This document shows, piece after piece, positions 50,325 to 57,791 of a stretch of DNA of 64,000 nucleotides. Below the pieces are notes generated by a model, which searched no databases, was not told the DNA's origin, and worked only from the letters and a program-made list of their open reading frames with translations. The position numbers and the translations under genes were made by a program. This stretch comes from Dictyoglomus thermophilum H-6-12 (GTDB lineage Bacteria > Dictyoglomota > Dictyoglomia > Dictyoglomales > Dictyoglomaceae), in NCBI RefSeq assembly GCF_000020965.1, contig NC_011297.1, forward strand, positions 372,001 through 436,000, given 5' to 3'. The stretch's first letter is position 1. The number at the start of each line of letters is the position of its first letter.

Positions 50325-51410
50325 ATGAAAGTAGTTTCTATTGTAGGTGCTCGTCCTCAGTTTATAAAGCTTGCTCCCTTTTCGGCTGAACTTAGGAAGA
50401 ATGGGATAAAAGAAGTCATTCTTCATACAGGTCAGCATTATGATGAAAATATGAGTGAACTTTTTTTCAAAGAACTTGAAATTCCAGAGCCGGATTATAA
50501 TCTTGGAATAGGTTCAGGCTCTCATGGTGAGCAAACGGGAAGGATGCTTATAGGAATAGAAGAGGTTTTAGTAAAAGAAAAACCTGATGTAGTAATAGTA
50601 TATGGAGATACTAACTCAACATTAGCAGGTGCTTTAGCAAGTGCTAAGATTCACATTCCTTTAGCTCATGTAGAGGCAGGACTTAGGAGTTTTAATAAAA
50701 AGATGCCAGAAGAGATAAATAGAATTGTGGCTGATCATTTATCAGACATCTTATTCTGTCCTACAGAGACTGCTGTAGAGAATCTTAAAAGGGAAGGTAT
50801 AGAGAAAGGTGTATATTTAGTAGGAGATGTAATGTTCGATGCTCTTATGCATTTTTCTAAATTGGCAAAAGAAAAAAGTAAAATTTTAGAGAAGCTTTCT
50901 CTTAATCCTAAGGATTATTATTTGATTACTGTTCACAGAGCAGAGAATACTGATAATCCTGAAAGGTTGAAGAATATTTTTTCTGCTATTTCAGAATTAG
51001 ATAAGGAAGTAATTTTCCCGATACATCCTAGAACTAAAAATAGATTAAAAGAGCTTGGTTTGGAAGGTTATTTAAGGGGAAGGGTAAGAATAATAGATCC
51101 AGTTGGGTACTTAGATATGATAGAGCTTGAGAAAAATGCTTTGGCAATTTTAACAGACTCTGGAGGAGTACAAAAGGAGGCTTTTTGGCTTAGAGTACCT
51201 TGTATTACTTTGAGAGAAGAAACTGAATGGGTAGAAACTTTAAAATACGGGTGGAATATATTAGTAGGTTCAAATAAAGAAAGAATATTAGAGGCTATAA
51301 AGAATATAAAAAATGGAAAAGAAATAAGCTTTGAGAATGACTACGCATCACCTAAGATGAGAGAAGTTTTAATAAAGGAATTAGAGAGGAGAAGGGAGGA
51401 TGATAGATGA
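50325..51410 (+). CDS. UDP-GlcNAc-type 2-epimerase (WecB/WbpI family)
   Basis: 361 residues, GT-B-like fold. Signature segments: GARPQFIKLAPF at the N-terminus, HTGQHYD, YGDTNSTLAG, HVEAGLRS, and the C-terminal LTDSGGVQKEA. It converts UDP-GlcNAc to UDP-ManNAc (WecB) or the 2,3-diacetamido uronic acid to its manno epimer (WbpI). Given the neighbouring oxidoreductase, aminotransferase and acetyltransferase, the WbpI role is also possible. It overlaps the dehydrogenase start (ATGA). Confidence 0.9.
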   Translation: MKVVSIVGARPQFIKLAPFSAELRKNGIKEVILHTGQHYDENMSELFFKELEIPEPDYNLGIGSGSHGEQTGRMLIGIEEVLVKEKPDVVIVYGDTNSTLAGALASAKIHIPLAHVEAGLRSFNKKMPEEINRIVADHLSDILFCPTETAVENLKREGIEKGVYLVGDVMFDALMHFSKLAKEKSKILEKLSLNPKDYYLITVHRAENTDNPERLKNIFSAISELDKEVIFPIHPRTKNRLKELGLEGYLRGRVRIIDPVGYLDMIELEKNALAILTDSGGVQKEAFWLRVPCITLREETEWVETLKYGWNILVGSNKERILEAIKNIKNGKEISFENDYASPKMREVLIKELERRREDDR

Positions 51411-54160
51411 GTTTTGAAAAAATTTCCGTTGTAGGACTCGGATATGTAGGACTTCCTTTAGCTTTGGAATTTGCAAAAGCTGGACTTATAGTTTATGGAA
51501 TTGAGCAGAATCCTAAAAAGGTTGAAATGGTTAATAAAGGAATTTCATATATCGATGATGTAAAAAGTGAGGAACTTTCAGAAGTAGTAAATAAGGGTGT
51601 TCTCAAAGCTTTTGTAGATTTTGGGTCGGTAAAAGATTCTGATGCAGTAATAATTTGTGTTCCTACTCCTTTGGGGGCTCACAAGGAGCCTGATATATCA
51701 TACATTGTAAATGTTACTAATGAGATTTCTAAGTTTTTAAAGAAAGGACAATTGATAGTATTAGAAAGTACCACTTATCCTGGAACTACCGAAGAGGTAG
51801 TTCTTCCAATTTTGGAGAAAAGTGGACTTAAAGGAGGAGAAGACTTTTATCTTGCCTTCTCTCCCGAGAGGGTAGATCCTGGAAATAAAAAGTTTACTAC
51901 AAAAGATATTCCAAAGGTTGTAGGAGGAATAAATGAAGTTTCTACAGAAAAGGCAGCAGAGCTTTATTCTCTTATTGTTCCGCAAGTTCATAAAGTTTCT
52001 TCTCCAAAGGTTGCCGAAATGGAAAAACTTTTGGAAAATATCTTTCGTCTTGTAAATATCTCCTTTATAAATGAACTTGCTATTTTATGTGGAAAAATGG
52101 GTATAGATGTATGGGAAGTAATTGAAGCTGCATCTACAAAGCCATATGGATTTATGCCTTTTTATCCTGGGCCAGGCTTGGGAGGACACTGTTTATTAGG
52201 AAAAGAAAAAATCTTGGTTAAAAATTCTAAGATATCGAATGTTTATTCGTTGGAAGAGCTTTTTAAGTTAGAGAGCAAAGAAAATAAAGTATATAAGATA
52301 GGTGATTTAGAAGTTTTAAAAACCAATGATCTTTTTGTTAATAGTTTAAATGATAGTAATCTAAGTTCTTCTTGGATGCCTGTTTCTTATCTTTTTAAAA
52401 GGAAATATAAGGGTGATCTTGTAAAGATAATTACCGAAGATAATAGGAAACTCATTGTAACTGAGAAGCATCCCATGCTACGTCTTGATAATGGAAGCGT
52501 TGAAGTAGTAGAGGCAAGAGATTTAAAAGTAGGAGATTTATTACCTCTGTTTAAAGAGAATTTTGAGGAAAAGATAGAAATTAGAGAAGTTGTTGTTGAT
52601 CTTATTAAGGAACTAAGTGAAGAGTGGGAGAATAGGGTTAGGGTGAAGATAATAAATGGCTCGTGGGTAAACTATAAGGCAGAGATATATTCTATATGCA
52701 AAACCGATAGAAAATATGATTATATAAAAGGTGATTATCTCCCTCTTGGTATTTTCAGAAGACTTGAGAGAGAGAAGAAGATAAATATAGAGCATGATTC
52801 TTTGATATTACTTACAGGAAGAGGACCGTCTACCGCAAAATTTCCTGCAGTAGTTAAAATAGATAAAGATTTAGCAAGGTTTATTGGATATTATCTATCT
52901 GAAGGTTGTGCTACTAAAGAAAGAGGATATTATAGGATTAGATTAACTATAAATAAAGATGAGAAAGAATTATTTAGTGATATAGAATCTATACTTAACA
53001 AATTAGGTCTGACTCATTCTATATATTTATCTCCTAAATTTAAAGCCAAAACTATTCGTATTAACTCACCACTTCTGGGATGGTTATTAATTGATAGATT
53101 AAGATGTGGTAAAGATTCATATTCTATGAGAATACCTGATGAGTTAATGTCTGCATCTTTGGATTTAAAGGAAGAATTACTTAAAGGTCTATTTAGAGGA
53201 GATGGCGATATCCATTATAGGAATGAGAGGAGAAATTACATTAAAAACGGTAAAAAGTATAATCACCGCAACAATTCTTTAGTAATTGGATATTTCTCCA
53301 TTAGTGATGTTCTTTTCTATCAGATTATATACCTACTCCAAGAGATGGGTATATATCCCTCTATTTCTAAAAATAAAAACCATCTCAAAATTAGTGGCTA
53401 TGATAATTTAAAGAAACTTACAGATTGGTTTTTGGATGAAAAAGGAAGAAAATATAGTAATTACTTTAGATTTAGCTTAAAGAAGATAAATAATAAAAGA
53501 AATAACTTCCCAATTCCTCTGGTTAGTGTTAAAAAGATTGAATTTGAAAGCGTTGATAACATAGATGTATATTCGTTAGAGGTTGAAAATACGCATACTT
53601 TTGCTGTTGGAAGTGGAATATATGTACACAATTGTATTCCCATTGACCCCTTTTATCTTTCTTGGAAGGCAAAGGAATATGATTTAGGAGTTAGATTTAT
53701 AGAGCTTGCAGGAGAGATAAATGATAATATGCCTAGGTATATAGTTCAACTAGTAATGGAAGCTCTCAATAAGCATAAGAAAGCTGTAAATGGATCTAAG
53801 ATACTTATTATTGGTGTTGCTTATAAACCTAATGTGGGAGATCCAAGAGAATCGCCTGCATTGAAAATTATTCCTTTACTTGAGGAACTTAATGGAGAAG
53901 TAGAATTTTATGATCCATATATCTCAGAGATTAAGATTGAGAATAACAAAACAAAAGAAGTTAAATATATGAAGTCTTGCGTGTTGGATGAGGAAAAAGT
54001 GAGAAATGCTGATTGTGTTCTTATTATAACTGATCATGATAACATTGATTATGAGATGATATTCAAAAACTCAAAATTGATTGTAGACACACGTAATGCT
54101 CTGAGAAAAAGGGGAATTAAAGTAGATGATAGAGTAACTATTTTGGGGGTGTCAAAATAA
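51407..54160 (+). CDS. UDP-N-acetyl-hexosamine 6-dehydrogenase (WecC/WbpA family) containing an intein
   Basis: 917 residues, of which 481 are an intein (262-742). The joined host protein is 436 residues, normal for the family. Host parts: an NAD motif VVGLGYVGLPLALEFAKAG, a central helix pair, then GPGLGGH | C-IPIDPFYL, where the catalytic cysteine is the first residue after the intein, and a C-terminal UDP-binding domain (GVAYKPNVGDPRESPALK). It oxidises UDP-GlcNAc or UDP-ManNAc to the uronic acid using NAD. The enzyme can be active only after splicing. It overlaps the epimerase gene by four bases. Confidence 0.93.
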   Translation: MSFEKISVVGLGYVGLPLALEFAKAGLIVYGIEQNPKKVEMVNKGISYIDDVKSEELSEVVNKGVLKAFVDFGSVKDSDAVIICVPTPLGAHKEPDISYIVNVTNEISKFLKKGQLIVLESTTYPGTTEEVVLPILEKSGLKGGEDFYLAFSPERVDPGNKKFTTKDIPKVVGGINEVSTEKAAELYSLIVPQVHKVSSPKVAEMEKLLENIFRLVNISFINELAILCGKMGIDVWEVIEAASTKPYGFMPFYPGPGLGGHCLLGKEKILVKNSKISNVYSLEELFKLESKENKVYKIGDLEVLKTNDLFVNSLNDSNLSSSWMPVSYLFKRKYKGDLVKIITEDNRKLIVTEKHPMLRLDNGSVEVVEARDLKVGDLLPLFKENFEEKIEIREVVVDLIKELSEEWENRVRVKIINGSWVNYKAEIYSICKTDRKYDYIKGDYLPLGIFRRLEREKKINIEHDSLILLTGRGPSTAKFPAVVKIDKDLARFIGYYLSEGCATKERGYYRIRLTINKDEKELFSDIESILNKLGLTHSIYLSPKFKAKTIRINSPLLGWLLIDRLRCGKDSYSMRIPDELMSASLDLKEELLKGLFRGDGDIHYRNERRNYIKNGKKYNHRNNSLVIGYFSISDVLFYQIIYLLQEMGIYPSISKNKNHLKISGYDNLKKLTDWFLDEKGRKYSNYFRFSLKKINNKRNNFPIPLVSVKKIEFESVDNIDVYSLEVENTHTFAVGSGIYVHNCIPIDPFYLSWKAKEYDLGVRFIELAGEINDNMPRYIVQLVMEALNKHKKAVNGSKILIIGVAYKPNVGDPRESPALKIIPLLEELNGEVEFYDPYISEIKIENNKTKEVKYMKSCVLDEEKVRNADCVLIITDHDNIDYEMIFKNSKLIVDTRNALRKRGIKVDDRVTILGVSK
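52190..53632 (+). mobile_element. Intein with LAGLIDADG homing endonuclease
   Basis: Starts at Cys262 (CLLGKEKILV, block A) and ends with YVHN before Cys743. The block B threonine and histidine are in TEKHPML, and the C-terminal splicing blocks are VYSLEVENTHTFAV and GIYVHN, ending in the His-Asn pair used for Asn cyclisation. Two LAGLIDADG blocks are present: FIGYYLSEG with Glu, and LLKGLFRGDGD with Asp, so the endonuclease may be active. The +1 residue, Cys, is also the host's catalytic nucleophile, explaining the site choice. UDP-sugar dehydrogenase inteins are known, e.g. in Methanocaldococcus. Confidence 0.93.
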
Positions 54161-54162
54161 CG

Positions 54163-54183
54163 AGTGATAAGTAATAATTCATT
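54163..54183 (+). repeat. Degenerate 7-bp repeat, three units
   Basis: GAGTGAT, AAGTAAT and AATTCAT follow the dehydrogenase stop codon directly. They belong to the same 7-bp family as the arrays at 54726-54767 and 55736-55749. Confidence 0.5.
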
Positions 54184-54187
54184 ATTT

Positions 54188-54436
54188 ATGGTTGATAAAA
54201 GAAAACTGAACGAAAAGAAATTTAAAAACTGGGAAGAATTTGAATGGGGGAGAAGATATTGGTATGAAGTAGAGGGTAAGTTAGGTTGGAAAGCAAGATA
54301 TGTCAAAGAAGTAGATATTAATGAAAACACATTAAGATTTTACCAGGAAATTTATGATAATGACGGTAGGCAAATAGAGGTTCATCATAAGTATCCTATA
54401 GATGAGGGACACATTAGGCTCAAAGATAAAACTTGA
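54188..54436 (+). CDS. Small protein of unknown function, first gene of a two-gene module
   Basis: 82 residues from the ATG at 54188 (a GTG at 54164 is in frame but lies in the repeat). It is rich in Trp, Tyr and charged residues: WEEFEWGRRYWYEVEGKLGW, then a beta-rich second half (RFYQEIYDNDGRQIEVHHKYP). No ribosome site is evident. I recall similar short proteins next to homologues of the following gene in other thermophiles, but no named family. A toxin-antitoxin role is a guess from size, pairing and neighbourhood. Confidence 0.55.
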   Translation: MVDKRKLNEKKFKNWEEFEWGRRYWYEVEGKLGWKARYVKEVDINENTLRFYQEIYDNDGRQIEVHHKYPIDEGHIRLKDKT

Positions 54437-54461
54437 TGAGAAAAAAGGAGTGTGATTTAAC

Positions 54462-54731
54462 ATGATCACAACGAGAGACTTGGCAAATAAACTGATAGAC
54501 TATATTTACAATAAGATCTCTTTAAGGGAACTAGTAGATTGGGCAGAAAGAGCTTTTATGGAAGAAGAATTTGAGGAAGAACATTTTGATACGATAAGAG
54601 AAATATTAGCCTATATTGGCCTTTCAGATGTTGCTGCTTTTGGCCTTACATGGGAAGATTGTAAAAGATTCCTGGAAAGACTTGGATATGGTGTAAATAT
54701 AGAGGTATATGAGAAGTCAAGTAACAAGTAA
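54462..54731 (+). CDS. Small helical protein, second gene of the module
   Basis: 89 residues, acidic and all-helical: DLANKLIDYIYNKISLRELVDW, a Glu-rich stretch (MEEEFEEEHFD), then LAYIGLSDVAAFGLTWEDCKRFLERLGY. AAAGGAGTG precedes the ATG. It lies 25 bases after the preceding gene, and its last codons are part of a 7-bp repeat array. Its acidity would suit an antitoxin or inhibitor, but this is not shown. Confidence 0.6.
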   Translation: MITTRDLANKLIDYIYNKISLRELVDWAERAFMEEEFEEEHFDTIREILAYIGLSDVAAFGLTWEDCKRFLERLGYGVNIEVYEKSSNK

Positions 54732-54767
54732 CTAATAGTGGGTGATTAGTGATAAGTTATAAGTGAT
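54726..54767 (+). repeat. Six tandem 7-bp units (consensus AAGTGAT)
   Basis: Units: AAGTAAC, TAATAGT, GGGTGAT, TAGTGAT, AAGTTAT, AAGTGAT. The array is exactly 42 bases and begins within the stop region of the preceding gene. Confidence 0.7.
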
Positions 54768-54794
54768 AGAGGGGGTAGAAAGAAGGAGAATAAT

Positions 54795-55748
54795 ATGGAT
54801 AGATTTATTGGACTTATTGGTCTTGGATATTGGGGTAAGAATATTTTAAGAAATTTATATGAGCTTGGAGTACTTCATACTGCTTGTGATTTTAGTCACG
54901 AAGTTGTTGAGGAGAGAAGAAGAAGCTTTCCTGAGGTAAGTTATACTACAGATTTTAATGATCTTCTTAGCAATTCTGAGATAAAGGCTATAGCAATTGC
55001 AACTCCGGCTGTTACTCACTATGAGCTTGCAAAGAAGGCCCTATTGGCTGGAAAAGATGTATTCGTGGAAAAGCCAATGACTACTTCTGTTAAAGAAGGA
55101 GAAGAACTTGTAAAGATAGCAGAGGAAAAAAATAAAATTATTATGGTAGGACATATATTGCAGTATCATCCTGCAGTAACAAAGCTGAAAGAGCTTATTT
55201 CTCAGGGTTTAATAGGAGAGATAATATATATTTATTCTCATAGAGTTAATGTAGGTAAAATAAGAATTGATGAAAATGTATGGTGGAGTCTTGCTCCTCA
55301 CGATGTATCTTTAATTCTTATGTTAACTGGGAGGATGCCTAAGAGGATATATTATCAGGGTTCATCATATATCACAAAAGGAATAGATGATATTGCTTTG
55401 GCTTCTCTTGAATTTGATAATGGAATTAGGGGACATATCTTTGTAAGTTGGTGGCATCCCTATAAGGAACAAAAATTGGTGACAATAGGCTCAAAAGGAA
55501 TGCTTATTTTTGATGACACTACGGAAGAGAAACTATTTTTATATCCTCATAAAGTAGAGTGGAATAATGGGATACCTGTTGCTAAGAAGGAGGAAATGCA
55601 AGTAATTCCTGTGGAGAAAAAGGAGCCCTTGAAAGAAGAGCTTTTGCATTTTATTGAATGTGTGAAAGAGAGAAAAACTCCAAGAACAGATGGATATGAG
55701 GGATTGAGAGTACTTAAAGTACTTGAGAAGATAACGAGTGACGGGTGA
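54795..55748 (+). CDS. Gfo/Idh/MocA-family oxidoreductase (WlbA/WbpB-like)
   Basis: 317 residues. NAD motif GLIGLGYWGKNILRNL, then VEKPMTTSVKEGEELV carrying the conserved Lys of the family, and HDVSLILMLTG with the catalytic His. Members WlbA/WbpB oxidise UDP-GlcNAcA at C3, the step between the 6-dehydrogenase and the aminotransferase, both present in this locus. AAGGAGAATAAT precedes the ATG. Its last residues (TSDG) are encoded by the start of a 7-bp repeat, so the C-terminus has probably been altered by repeat insertion. Confidence 0.88.
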   Translation: MDRFIGLIGLGYWGKNILRNLYELGVLHTACDFSHEVVEERRRSFPEVSYTTDFNDLLSNSEIKAIAIATPAVTHYELAKKALLAGKDVFVEKPMTTSVKEGEELVKIAEEKNKIIMVGHILQYHPAVTKLKELISQGLIGEIIYIYSHRVNVGKIRIDENVWWSLAPHDVSLILMLTGRMPKRIYYQGSSYITKGIDDIALASLEFDNGIRGHIFVSWWHPYKEQKLVTIGSKGMLIFDDTTEEKLFLYPHKVEWNNGIPVAKKEEMQVIPVEKKEPLKEELLHFIECVKERKTPRTDGYEGLRVLKVLEKITSDG

Positions 55749-55749
55749 T
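55736..55749 (+). repeat. 7-bp repeat units overlapping the oxidoreductase stop
   Basis: GAGTGAC and GGGTGAT, same family as the array at 54726. They encode the last residues and stop of the oxidoreductase and mark the left edge of the next small gene pair. Confidence 0.55.
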
Positions 55750-55765
55750 AGATGGCGAGGGAAAA

Positions 55766-56026
55766 GTGAAAGAGATAAGATTTAGTAATCATGCCTTGTT
55801 AAAATTTAAAGTATTAGAAGCACATGGTATAATTATCAATGAAGAATTTGTCAAGAATACAATACTTTATCCTGATAGGATTGAGAAAGGGTATAAAGGA
55901 AGAATTATCGCTCAAAAGCATTTAGATAATGAGCATGTAATAAGAGTAATTTATGAGGAGTTTCCAGACTGTATTATTGTTATAACCTTTTATCCAGGAA
56001 GGAGAGATAGGTATGAGAAAGATTAA
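55766..56026 (+). CDS. DUF4258-family small protein (toxin candidate)
   Basis: 86 residues from the GTG at 55766, placed by GCGAGGG; an upstream GTG at 55745 lies in the repeat. The pattern IRFSNHALLKFKVLEAHGI...TILYPDRIEKGYKGR...VIRVIYEEFPDCIIVITFYPGRRDRY is typical of DUF4258, a RelE/BrnT-like fold. The DUF2283 gene overlaps its end by 14 bases; the DUF4258-DUF2283 pair is a recurrent toxin-antitoxin-like arrangement. Confidence 0.7.
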   Translation: MKEIRFSNHALLKFKVLEAHGIIINEEFVKNTILYPDRIEKGYKGRIIAQKHLDNEHVIRVIYEEFPDCIIVITFYPGRRDRYEKD

Positions 56027-56222
56027 ATATAGTAAAGATGTTGATATACTTTTAATTGAGTTGTCTGATAAGCCTATAGATTATGCCGAGGAAGAAGGGC
56101 AATTGATAATTCATTTCTCTAAAGAAGGAGAACCTGTGCTTATAGAAATATTGGATGCTAAAGATTTTATAATAAATTCCCTTTCAAGTTTACTAAAAGA
56201 GGAGGAAGTTATAATTCCATAA
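56013..56222 (+). CDS. DUF2283-family small protein (antitoxin candidate)
   Basis: 69 residues. KYSKDVDILLIELSDKPIDYAEEEG...IIHFSKEGEPVLIEILDAKDFI is a full DUF2283 domain. It overlaps the DUF4258 gene and has GGAAGGAGAG upstream. The acidic character suits an inhibitor of the basic partner. No DNA-binding motif is visible. Confidence 0.75.
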   Translation: MRKIKYSKDVDILLIELSDKPIDYAEEEGQLIIHFSKEGEPVLIEILDAKDFIINSLSSLLKEEEVIIP

Positions 56223-56267
56223 GTAAGTTAACTGTAATAGGTGACGGGGAAGGAGTAAGGAGGGGAT

Positions 56268-56414
56268 ATTGTTAGGACTCATAAGGATTTAGAGGTATGG
56301 AAAGAATCAATGGGGCTTGTAAAAGAAATCTATAAACTAACTCAAGATTTCCCCAAAGATGAAATATATGGAATAATTCAACAAATAAGGAGATCAGCTA
56401 TTTCTATTTATTAA
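56268..56414 (+). pseudogene. Truncated four-helix-bundle (23S rRNA IVS-type) protein
   Basis: The frame reads RTHKDLEVWKESMGLVKEIYKL...EIYGIIQQIRRSAISIY and then a TAA. Family members continue with S-x-N-I-A-E-G and are about 115-120 residues; only the first ~49 are left. No ATG, GTG or TTG start is in frame, so the 5' end is damaged too. Such genes are frequent in surface-polysaccharide loci. The acetyltransferase ribosome site begins directly at its stop. Confidence 0.75.
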
Positions 56415-56426
56415 GGGAGGTGTTTC

Positions 56427-57011
56427 ATGCTCACAAATAAAAAATACTTTGTTCATGAAAGTTCTTATGTGGATGAGCCTGTAGAGATAGGAGAGGGAAC
56501 AAAAATTTGGCATTTTTGTCATATATTGCCTCATACTGTAATAGGCAAGAATTGTGTTATAGGTCAAAATGTGATGATAGGGCCAAGGGTAAAGATAGGA
56601 AATAATGTAAAAATACAAAACAATGTGAGTGTATATGAGGGAGTAGAGATTGAAGACGATGTTTTTTGTGGACCATCTTGTGTATTTACCAATGTAATAA
56701 ATCCAAGGGCATTTATAGAGAGGAAGCATGAGTTTAAGAAGACAATAGTTAAAAAAGGTGCTACAATAGGAGCAAATGCTACGATTGTATGTGGGGTAAC
56801 GATAGGGGAGTATGCTTTTGTAGGGGCGGGAGCAGTAGTAACAAAGGATGTACCACCCTATGCTCTTGTTGTAGGGGTTCCAGCAAGGCAGATTGGATGG
56901 GTATGCAAGTGTGGTGTAAGGCTTGAGTTTGATGAGAAAGGAGAAGCGCTTTGTAAGAGCTGTGGGGAGAAGTATAGGTTGGTAGAGGGTAGAGTGGAAA
57001 CAACATTTTAA
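56427..57011 (+). CDS. Left-handed beta-helix N-acetyltransferase (WbpD/WlbB-like)
   Basis: 194 residues. Hexapeptide repeats run from about residue 15 to 150 ([58 protein letters not shown]), with KHEFKKT in the active-site loop. A C-terminal zinc-ribbon-like motif (CKCG...CKSCG) is an extension seen in several WbpD/WlbB proteins. It acetylates the 3-amino group of UDP-2-acetamido-3-amino-uronate. AAGGGAGGTG precedes the ATG. Confidence 0.9.
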   Translation: MLTNKKYFVHESSYVDEPVEIGEGTKIWHFCHILPHTVIGKNCVIGQNVMIGPRVKIGNNVKIQNNVSVYEGVEIEDDVFCGPSCVFTNVINPRAFIERKHEFKKTIVKKGATIGANATIVCGVTIGEYAFVGAGAVVTKDVPPYALVVGVPARQIGWVCKCGVRLEFDEKGEALCKSCGEKYRLVEGRVETTF

Positions 57012-57080
57012 AAAACATTTTGTTTTTTTTATCAAAATTTTTGTTAGAATTTTTACTAAGGGCAGTATAAGGAAATACTT

Positions 57081-57458
57081 ATGTTAAAAACTTTTAAGGA
57101 TTTAACTACTGAGGAAGAGAAGAGATATCGTGAAGCTTTAATAAAAAGGGAAGTAAAAAGAAAAGAGGCTCTTAAGAGGAAACTTTGCAAGACTTGGGGA
57201 TTAGTAAAAGAAATTTCTAGAATACTTTATGAAAAATATAAGGTAAGAGAGGTAATAGTTTTTTTGGCTCTCTTACAGATGTCTTATCCTTTAATGAATG
57301 GTCTGATAATAATATAGCTATATTAGAAATTTATAATGACTTATACCTTAATGCTGTAGCTGAAGTTACTTCTATGAGTGAAGATTTTAATATTAATCTC
57401 ATAGATATTGAGAGTTGTAAAGAAAGTTAAAAAAGTAATTTTAGAAAGTGATGATTAA
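57081..57458 (+). pseudogene. MNT-type nucleotidyltransferase with two frameshifts
   Basis: The first frame encodes a helical N-terminus and KVREVIVF. At a run of seven T (57259-57265) the reading must slip by -1 to continue as G-S-L-T-D...F-N-E-W-S-D-N-N-I-A, the MNT active-site region (normally G-S-x...S-D-I-D), then AVAEVTSMSEDFNINLIDIESCKES. A second shift near 57428 is needed for KKVILESDD. The second Asp of the catalytic pair is also changed (SDNN). Two shifts plus a lost catalytic residue mean an inactive remnant. No HEPN partner follows. Confidence 0.8.
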
Positions 57459-57791
57459 ATTTTTAATAAAAAAGTACTTAATTTTGGGCAAAAGGATTTT
57501 TATAGGGTTTTTGTTGAAGAAAGATCATGAACCTGAAAAAGTTTGAGGTTTGATTAGATATATGAGAAGTGAATAATTAAGGGTTTTTATTTAATTGAAA
57601 TTAAAAAACAGGGAGGGTTTTTTAATGAGTTACTTAATGGTAAACTTGAATAAGTAAATTGAAATTTTTAAGCGCATAATAATTCTTTGCTTGGATACTA
57701 TTAGGATTTTATCTGTAGATCAAAGGTCGTATGAAAGATTTTTTATTAGATTAAAGGTTAGGAGGCAATTCTATTTTTGAAGGGGGCAAGA
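57459..57791 (+). other. Intergenic region without a supported gene
   Basis: About 330 AT-rich bases. The only marked feature is a short frame at 57624-57656 (ATG to TAA, 10 codons) preceded by GGGAGGG at good spacing, too short to judge. Fragments such as KRIFIGFLLKKDHEPEKV end in stops and match nothing I know; they may be remains of the decayed module region. Confidence 0.5.

Noticed and set aside
57259-57268. Programmed -1 frameshifting in the MNT gene
   Set aside because: The slippery run fits, but a second frameshift and a changed catalytic residue downstream indicate a pseudogene.
57081-57317. Intact 78-residue protein
   Set aside because: The end is out of frame with the conserved MNT sequence, which continues in another frame.
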